From JBCDJG01 sp038748065 (GTDB lineage: Bacteria > Pseudomonadota > Gammaproteobacteria > Pseudomonadales > Halieaceae): a stretch of DNA of 64,000 nucleotides. Below the pieces are notes generated by a model. The model was not told the DNA's origin. It searched no databases and saw nothing but the letters and a program-made list of their open reading frames with translations. The DNA lies in contig JBCDJG010000006.1 in the NCBI GenBank assembly GCA_038748065.1, positions 1 through 64,000 on the forward strand, in the 5' to 3' direction. Below, piece after piece: positions 59,223-64,000 of the stretch. Each line of letters opens with the position of its first letter. Position 1 is the first letter of the stretch. The translations under genes and the position numbers were made by a program.

Positions 59223-60094
59223 CTACTGCCGCTGACAGGACTGCGGCAGCCGATGCTGCGGCAGCCGGTGCTGCGGCAGCCGGAGCGGCGCTGCCGCCTG
59301 CTGCGGAGGAACTTGTTGCTGTAGGCGCCCTGGATGCCGCTGACCAGCCGGCGGCACAGCTTATCGCTGATCAGACTGGCCTGGCCCTGCTACCGGTACC
59401 GACAGATGTGACACGGCTCAGTACGCCGCAGCTCGTACTGCTCCTGGCCGAGGGCGAACTGGTGCTCCAACAGAGCGGTCGCAAGGCGCCAGGGCCTGTA
59501 TCGGCAGACTTTGGAAATGCTGCCATGCGCCACCGTCGTCGCGGCGGGCAGAATGAGCTGCTTGGCCGCGCCGTGGGCGTAGGTAAAAAACCTGTACTGG
59601 CGGTGGCGGATGTGACCGCTGGCCTGGGTCGCGATGCTTTTGTGTTGGCGGACCTCGGCTGTCGGGTCACTCTGGTGGAGCGAGAAGCCGTCGCCTGGGC
59701 ACTGTTGGACAATGCCCTGAAACGAGCTGCTGCCAGCTCGGACACCTGGCTGGTCGATACGGCAGCGCGCATGCAGCTGCTACGTGGCGACGCCTGTAAG
59801 CTTGGCAATCAGCTTGCCGATGTTGACGTTATCTATCTCGATCCCATGTTTCCATCGCGTGAGAAGTCCGCCAGCGTGAAGAAGGAAATGGCGATATTTC
59901 AGACCTTGCTGCAGCGCAGCGAAACTTTGCACGATGCCGCTGCCTTGCTCGACTGGGCGCTGTCACAGTCAGTCGCGCGGGTGGTGGTAAAACGTCCGCT
60001 CAGGGCGCCGGCGCTGGCAGGGTCTGAGCCCTCGCACCGCCTTTGTGGCCGTGCGGTTCGTTTTGATGTGTATACGCTGGCTGCGATGGCCTGA
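59219..60094 (+). CDS. rsmJ: 16S rRNA (guanine1516-N2)-methyltransferase
   Basis: Protein of 291 residues. The methyltransferase core is complete: DVTAGLGRDAFVLADLGCRVTLVERE binds S-adenosylmethionine, DVIYLDPMFPSREKSASVKKEM is the catalytic region, and VVVKRPLRAPAL closes the domain, all diagnostic of RsmJ (YhiQ). The N-terminus carries an unusual alanine-rich stretch (about residues 8-26) encoded by three 15-bp repeats. GTG start overlaps the HD gene stop (GTGA). Confidence 0.93.
   Translation: MTTAADRTAAADAAAAGAAAAGAALPPAAEELVAVGALDAADQPAAQLIADQTGLALLPVPTDVTRLSTPQLVLLLAEGELVLQQSGRKAPGPVSADFGNAAMRHRRRGGQNELLGRAVGVGKKPVLAVADVTAGLGRDAFVLADLGCRVTLVEREAVAWALLDNALKRAAASSDTWLVDTAARMQLLRGDACKLGNQLADVDVIYLDPMFPSREKSASVKKEMAIFQTLLQRSETLHDAAALLDWALSQSVARVVVKRPLRAPALAGSEPSHRLCGRAVRFDVYTLAAMA
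59241..59285 (+). repeat. 15-bp tandem repeat (three copies) in rsmJ
   Basis: Three consecutive units of CTGCGGCAGCCGGTG with single-base differences, encoding an Ala/Gly-rich stretch near the N-terminus of RsmJ. Frame is kept because the unit is a multiple of three. Probably replication slippage. Confidence 0.85.
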
Positions 60095-60114
60095 ATGGGC
60101 GCCGCAGGGCCGCC

Positions 60115-60891
60115 TCAGGCGCGTGAGGGGCCGCGCATCAGGCGCCGCGTAAATACGGATTGGAACAGGGGGTCAAGGAGCCGGTAAAGTCGACCTGAGA
60201 GGTACACCGCTTTGCCTTTTTCCACCGCCGTCAGCCCTTCCCTTACTACGACCTCCGCGTCGTACCAGAGCCAGGCGGGCAGGCTGTTTTTCATGTCCAT
60301 CATTCCAGCGGTTTCGTGAAAATCCGTGTGCGTAAAGCCTGGGCACAGCGCACAGACGTGGACGCCGCTCGGTGCCAGCGTCAAGTTCAATTCCTCCGAC
60401 AACGCGACCAGGTAAGCCTTTATCGGCCCGTAGTTGCCGCCTGCTTTGCGCGCTATTCGCCCTGCCACTGACGACACGTTGATGACGCGACCGAAGCCGC
60501 GCTCGCGCATGCCGGGGATGAACAGATGGCACAGGTGGGCGATAGCGAGCAGCATGAGTTGGAAATTGTCCTGCTGCTGCGACCAGTCGCGCTCCTCCAG
60601 CAGGTCTGGGCCAGCGGCCCCCGCGTTATTAATGAGGTAATCGACGGTGACGCCCAACTCCTCGACTGCGTTGAAGAGCGTAAGGGGCGCTTCGGGCTGC
60701 GAGAGGTCGGCGCGCAGACAGTGAACCTCGACCCCGAACCGGTCACGGAGCGACTCGGCCAGCGACTCCAGCTTTTCCAACCGGCGTGCCACCAGCACAA
60801 GACTGTGTCCGCTGGCGGCCAGCTGTTCCGCGAAGGTTTTGCCGAGACCGGCGGATGCGCCGGTGATCAGCGCTGCAGTTTGGTCGGCCAT
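60115..60891 (-). CDS. Short-chain dehydrogenase/reductase
   Basis: Classical SDR of 258 residues: TGASAGLG at 10-17, NNAG near 87, SSVAG and YGPIKAYL of the active site. AAGGAG precedes the ATG at 60891, and the long open frame upstream (to 61188) has no family character. The second SDR gene (60977) is divergent and clearly paralogous (both begin with ALxTGASAGLG). C-terminal RLYRLLDPLFQSVFTRRLMRG is basic. Substrate unknown. Confidence 0.87.
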   Translation of the reverse strand: MADQTAALITGASAGLGKTFAEQLAASGHSLVLVARRLEKLESLAESLRDRFGVEVHCLRADLSQPEAPLTLFNAVEELGVTVDYLINNAGAAGPDLLEERDWSQQQDNFQLMLLAIAHLCHLFIPGMRERGFGRVINVSSVAGRIARKAGGNYGPIKAYLVALSEELNLTLAPSGVHVCALCPGFTHTDFHETAGMMDMKNSLPAWLWYDAEVVVREGLTAVEKGKAVYLSGRLYRLLDPLFQSVFTRRLMRGPSRA

Positions 60892-60976
60892 GGGTTTCTC
60901 CTTGTGAACCGCCCGGCATGGTACCTGAAGCAGCCGAAAGGTATCATCCCGACGAAATAATCTGGAGTAAGGCGCG

Positions 60977-61759
60977 ATGTCAAAAGATAAGCGAACAGCC
61001 CTGGTCACGGGTGCTTCGGCGGGTTTGGGAGAGGAGTTTTGCCGGCAGCTTGCCGGGCGCTGCGACGTCATCATCGCTGTCGCCCGTCGACGGGATCGAC
61101 TGCAGGCTCTGGCTATGGAGTTAGAGGATAGAGTGGAGGTCCATGTCGTAGAGGCGGATCTGACCACAATCGAGGGTATCACGCGCACGCTGGAGTCTAT
61201 TCGGCAGAAGGGGCCGGTTGATTACCTGGTGAACAACGCGGGCTTTGGCACCTTCGGCGACTTTGCCGACGCGGACATCGGGCGTCAAATTGACCTCGTG
61301 TCACTGCACGTGGAGGCGCCGCTGCGACTGGCGCGGGGAGCGCTGCCCTACATGCTCGAGCGAGGGCGGGGCTGGGTGATTAACGTCTCTTCACTAGGTG
61401 CCTTGACCCCCTTGCCGCAAACGGCCGTCTATGCCGCGGCGAAGGCCTTCATGGTGAGTTTCTCGCAGAGCCTGCAGCAGGAGCTCGCAGGAAAGGTAGA
61501 AGGCGCGGCAGAAGGGGAAGGCATTAAGGTGCAGTGCCTGTGCCCGGGCCTTGTGCGTACCGAGATTCACCATACCGGTGAGATGAACAACTTTGATATC
61601 CAGGCACTGCCGGAATCAATGTGGATGGACGCGCCTGACGTCGTCGCGGCGAGCCTGCAAGCGCTGGTCGATGGCCCGCTGGTCGTCGTGCCTGGCGAAC
61701 AAAATCGTGACTTGGCTGAAGCGATGCTTGCAGCGCATGCACAAATGCTGACGGATTAG
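60977..61759 (+). CDS. Short-chain dehydrogenase/reductase
   Basis: Classical SDR of 260 residues: TGASAGLG at 11-18, NNAG near 88, SSLGALTPLPQTAVYAAAKAF with Ser, Tyr and Lys. GGAG precedes the ATG. Divergent and paralogous to the SDR at 60115-60891 across an 85-base gap. Its stop overlaps the convergent dapE stop by 4 bases. The family resemblance is to DltE/YqjQ-like oxidoreductases; substrate unknown. Confidence 0.88.
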   Translation: MSKDKRTALVTGASAGLGEEFCRQLAGRCDVIIAVARRRDRLQALAMELEDRVEVHVVEADLTTIEGITRTLESIRQKGPVDYLVNNAGFGTFGDFADADIGRQIDLVSLHVEAPLRLARGALPYMLERGRGWVINVSSLGALTPLPQTAVYAAAKAFMVSFSQSLQQELAGKVEGAAEGEGIKVQCLCPGLVRTEIHHTGEMNNFDIQALPESMWMDAPDVVAASLQALVDGPLVVVPGEQNRDLAEAMLAAHAQMLTD

Positions 61760-62901
61760 TTGGTCAGCAGCAGCCGTTCTATTACGCCCCGATAAACCTC
61801 TGTCAGCTGCGGCAGGTCGGCGACCCTGACCTTCTCGTTGAGCTTGTGAATCGAGGCGTTGGCAGGCCCCAGCTCTACCACCTGCGCACCCATCGGTGCA
61901 ATGAAGCGCCCGTCCGAGGTGCCGCCTGCGGTAGACAGCTCTGTCTCTGTGCCGGTCACATCGCGAATCGCGTCCACCGCCGCCTGCACCAGTGCACCGG
62001 GCTCGGTCAGGAAAGGCTGCCCACTAAGCTTCCAGTCCAGGGAATATTCCAGTCCGTGGCTTGAGAGAATCTCCGCACTGCGTGCGCGCAAGTGCTCCTC
62101 GGTCACCTCCGTACAAAAGCGCACATTGAAGTCCACCACGACCTCGCCTGGAATGACGTTGCTCGCGCCGGTGCCGCCATGGATATTGGACACCTGGAGT
62201 GAGGTGGGTGGGAAGAAGTCGTTGCCCTCGTCCCAGCGCTCGTTGCACAGTTCGTGCAGAGCCGGCAGCAGCCTGTGAATCGGGTTGTCTGCCAAGTGCG
62301 GATAGGCGATATGACCCTGCACACCTCGCACCGTCAGCTTGCCATTCAGTGAGCCGCGGCGACCGTTTTTGATAACGTCGCCGAGTAGGTCTGTGCTGGA
62401 CGGCTCGCCGACCAGACACCAGTCTATGGCGCGATCGGTCGCCTGCAATTGCTGTACGACTTTGACCGTGCCATCCACGGCGGGCCCTTCCTCGTCAGAG
62501 GTTATCAGGAAGCCGATGCGGCCCGGGTGGTCTGGATGGGCCGCCACAAACTGCTCACAGGCAACGACCATGGCTGCCAGGCTGCCCTTCATATCGGCAG
62601 CGCCGCGGCCATACAAAAAGCCGTCACGCTCGGTCGGCTCGAAGGGCGGGCTGTGCCATTCAGATTCCGGGCCTGTGGGCACCACATCGGTGTGGCCGGC
62701 AAACACGAGAATGGGCCCGCCTTCGCCACGCTCTGCCCAAAAATTTTGCACGTCGCCGAAGTTCATGGGCTCGCAGCGAAAGCCGATGGCGCTCAGGCGC
62801 TCCATCATGAGCGCCTGACAGCCCTCGTCGAGCGGCGTCACCGAGGGTCGGCTGATGAGTTCGTGGCACAGGGCCTGGGTCGGTTCCACGTCTATCTCCA
62901 A
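61756..62901 (-). CDS. dapE: Succinyl-diaminopimelate desuccinylase
   Basis: Protein of 381 residues, M20 di-zinc hydrolase of lysine/peptidoglycan precursor synthesis. Metal and catalytic residues: FAGHTDVVPTG (His, Asp), GRGAADMKGSLAAM (bridging Asp), TSDEEGPA (Glu-Glu base/ligand), GTSDGRF and the final SIHKLNE His. RPSVTPLDEGC is the DapE start signature. It is 8 bases downstream of dapD and cotranscribed. Confidence 0.95.
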   Translation of the reverse strand: MEIDVEPTQALCHELISRPSVTPLDEGCQALMMERLSAIGFRCEPMNFGDVQNFWAERGEGGPILVFAGHTDVVPTGPESEWHSPPFEPTERDGFLYGRGAADMKGSLAAMVVACEQFVAAHPDHPGRIGFLITSDEEGPAVDGTVKVVQQLQATDRAIDWCLVGEPSSTDLLGDVIKNGRRGSLNGKLTVRGVQGHIAYPHLADNPIHRLLPALHELCNERWDEGNDFFPPTSLQVSNIHGGTGASNVIPGEVVVDFNVRFCTEVTEEHLRARSAEILSSHGLEYSLDWKLSGQPFLTEPGALVQAAVDAIRDVTGTETELSTAGGTSDGRFIAPMGAQVVELGPANASIHKLNEKVRVADLPQLTEVYRGVIERLLLTN

Positions 62902-62909
62902 AGTATGTA

Positions 62910-63929
62910 TCAGTTATGGGCGTGCAGTTCTTCGTTCAGTTCGACAGCCGAACGGTTCGTCAGGCATTCCACCGCGCCCGTGGTGGAGTTGCGGCGAAAG
63001 AGTAGATCCGATTTGCTGGCCAGATCCCGTGCGCGCACGGTTTCCACTGGCAAGCCTGCTGCATCCAGCATGGCGACCTTGGTACCTGCGGTCACGAATA
63101 AGCCAGCCTCTACGGTGCAGCGGTCGCCCAGCGGAATGCCAATCCCGGCGTTGGCCCCGATCAGACATTCTTTGCCAACAGCGATAACAATGTTGCCGCC
63201 GCCGCTTAGCGTGCCCATGGTAGAACAACCACCGCCGAGGTCAGAGCCCGCGCCCACGCGCACGCCAGCTGATATACGGCCCTCGATCATGCCTGGACCA
63301 TCGGTGCCAGCGTTAAAGTTAACAAAGCCCTCGTGCATGATGGTGGTCCCCTCACCGAGGTGTGCGCCCAATCGGACTCTGGCCGTATGCGCAATGCGGA
63401 CACCCGTCGGCACCACGTAATTGGTCATCTTCGGGAACTTGTCCACGCAGCTCACCTCCAGGGTCTCGCCGCGCAGGCGGGCCCCGAGCTGCCGCGCGGG
63501 GAGCTCTTCGATGGCGATGGCGCCTTCGCTGGTCCAGGCCACGTTGGGCAGTACGCCGAACAGACCATCGAGGTTGGTGCCATGGGGTGGCACTAGCCGG
63601 TGTGAAAGCAGATGCAGTTTCAGATAGCCTTCCGGCACGGTTGTCGGTGCGGCGTCTTCGGTCAGCAGCACGGCAGTAACGGGCGCGGCACTATCCTGCA
63701 AGCGTTCTGCCAGCTCTGACTGCTCGTGCTCACCTGCCTCACGCAGCGCTCCGGCAAGGGCGCGAATCTGGTCTGCATCCAGCACTGCCTCGTTGTCCAG
63801 GCCGGCGGCCGCAGCGGCAAGTTCAGGGGAGGGTGCGAGTATCGGGTTGGCAAAATAGACCTCCAGCCACTCACCCTGGCTGTTGTGCGTGCCGACGCCG
63901 AGTCCAAAGGCAAAAGCGTTGTCCGTCAT
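62910..63929 (-). CDS. dapD: Tetrahydrodipicolinate N-succinyltransferase
   Basis: Protein of 339 residues, the longer Pseudomonas-type DapD. It has an N-terminal domain and then left-handed beta-helix hexapeptide repeats (VRIAHTARVRLGAHLGEGTTIMHEGFVNFNAGTDGPGMIEGRISAGVRVGAGSDLGGG; IVIAVGKECLIGANAGIGIPLGD). It succinylates tetrahydrodipicolinate from succinyl-CoA, two steps before DapE. AGGA precedes the ATG. The upstream gene ends 28 bases away. Confidence 0.95.
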   Translation of the reverse strand: MTDNAFAFGLGVGTHNSQGEWLEVYFANPILAPSPELAAAAAGLDNEAVLDADQIRALAGALREAGEHEQSELAERLQDSAAPVTAVLLTEDAAPTTVPEGYLKLHLLSHRLVPPHGTNLDGLFGVLPNVAWTSEGAIAIEELPARQLGARLRGETLEVSCVDKFPKMTNYVVPTGVRIAHTARVRLGAHLGEGTTIMHEGFVNFNAGTDGPGMIEGRISAGVRVGAGSDLGGGCSTMGTLSGGGNIVIAVGKECLIGANAGIGIPLGDRCTVEAGLFVTAGTKVAMLDAAGLPVETVRARDLASKSDLLFRRNSTTGAVECLTNRSAVELNEELHAHN

Positions 63930-63957
63930 GGCTTGTTCCTGCAGTTATGGGCCACGC

Positions 63958-64000
63958 TCAGCGCGTGTGCCGTTCAAAAATGTGTGTGTAGCGCTCGGCA
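63958..64000 (-). CDS. C-terminal end of an upstream gene (cut by window edge)
   Basis: A minus-strand frame enters at the window edge and ends with TGA at 63958-63960, 28 bases before the dapD ATG. The last visible residues are AERYTHIFERHTR. In related gammaproteobacteria an ArsC/Spx-like reductase often sits next to dapD or dapE, and this tail could be its C-terminus, but 13 residues do not prove it. Confidence 0.35.
   Translation of the reverse strand, partial: AERYTHIFERHTR

Noticed and set aside
60892..61188. Upstream extension of the SDR at 60115-60891 across the divergent SDR gene
   Set aside because: It would run antisense through the start of the second SDR, and AAGGAG before the ATG at 60891 marks the true start.

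Overview
The window is a GC-rich gammaproteobacterial chromosome segment. The lineage call rests on BamC next to DapA, RsmJ (a gammaproteobacterial 16S rRNA methyltransferase), the succinylase-type DapD/DapE pair and a MlaEFD-type ABC system. Four TonB-dependent receptors, many acyl-CoA enzymes and short-chain dehydrogenases suggest a marine, lipid-, terpenoid- or steroid-eating heterotroph of the OM60/NOR5 (Halieaceae) or Spongiibacteraceae kind. That placement is inference; no alignment or tree was run.

Layout. 1-141: the start of an IS transposase gene with a terminator-like hairpin at its 5' side. 174-9961: a catabolic block with two SnoaL-like proteins, a racemase-fold protein without either catalytic cysteine, HMG-CoA lyase, a family III CoA-transferase, a LysR regulator with a divergent SDR, a pair of acyl-CoA dehydrogenases, an HSL-type esterase and a TetR regulator. 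10080-14371: a B12-dependent acyl-CoA mutase split into two subunits, its MeaB-type GTPase and a thiolase, with tight or overlapping junctions. 14577-29686: an XRE/MmyB regulator, then a local regulon built around an AraC regulator at 21567-22655: a Baeyer-Villiger-type monooxygenase operon (with SDR, membrane protein and acyl-CoA synthetase), a carboxylesterase, and a phytanoyl-CoA-dioxygenase-like/TonB-receptor operon. A second PhyH/AraC pair follows. 29676-47760: three more TonB receptors mixed with a serine hydrolase, class II aldolase, LeuCD-type hydro-lyase, metal transporter, MFS permease, a GntR regulator, a thiolase/DUF35 pair and an SRAP protein. 47893-52730: a 3-alpha-hydroxysteroid-dehydrogenase-like SDR and a four-gene Mla/Mce lipid-transport operon. 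52893-64000: mostly housekeeping (dapA-bamC-MBL hydrolase, a lipid A acyltransferase, rsmJ, dapE, dapD), plus a class III cyclase-like protein coupled to an HD phosphodiesterase-like protein.

How it fits together. The strongest unexplained signal is a conserved block of about 43 bp, found three times (19816-19858, 21524-21565, 22671-22713). It has the same orientation relative to each target gene, and a -10-like hexamer follows at an almost fixed distance each time. One copy abuts the start codon of the AraC gene. This ties a monooxygenase, an esterase, a PhyH enzyme and an outer-membrane receptor into one predicted regulon for uptake and oxidation of an unknown ketone- or ester-bearing substrate. 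A 29-codon in-frame upstream ORF precedes the PhyH gene. Other shared operators (TTTAACGTTAAA twice; a 24-bp element near the GntR gene and in the HMG-CoA lyase/CoA-transferase divergon) suggest several small local circuits. No tRNA, rRNA or CRISPR array was recognised, and no intergenic gap exceeds 300 bases.
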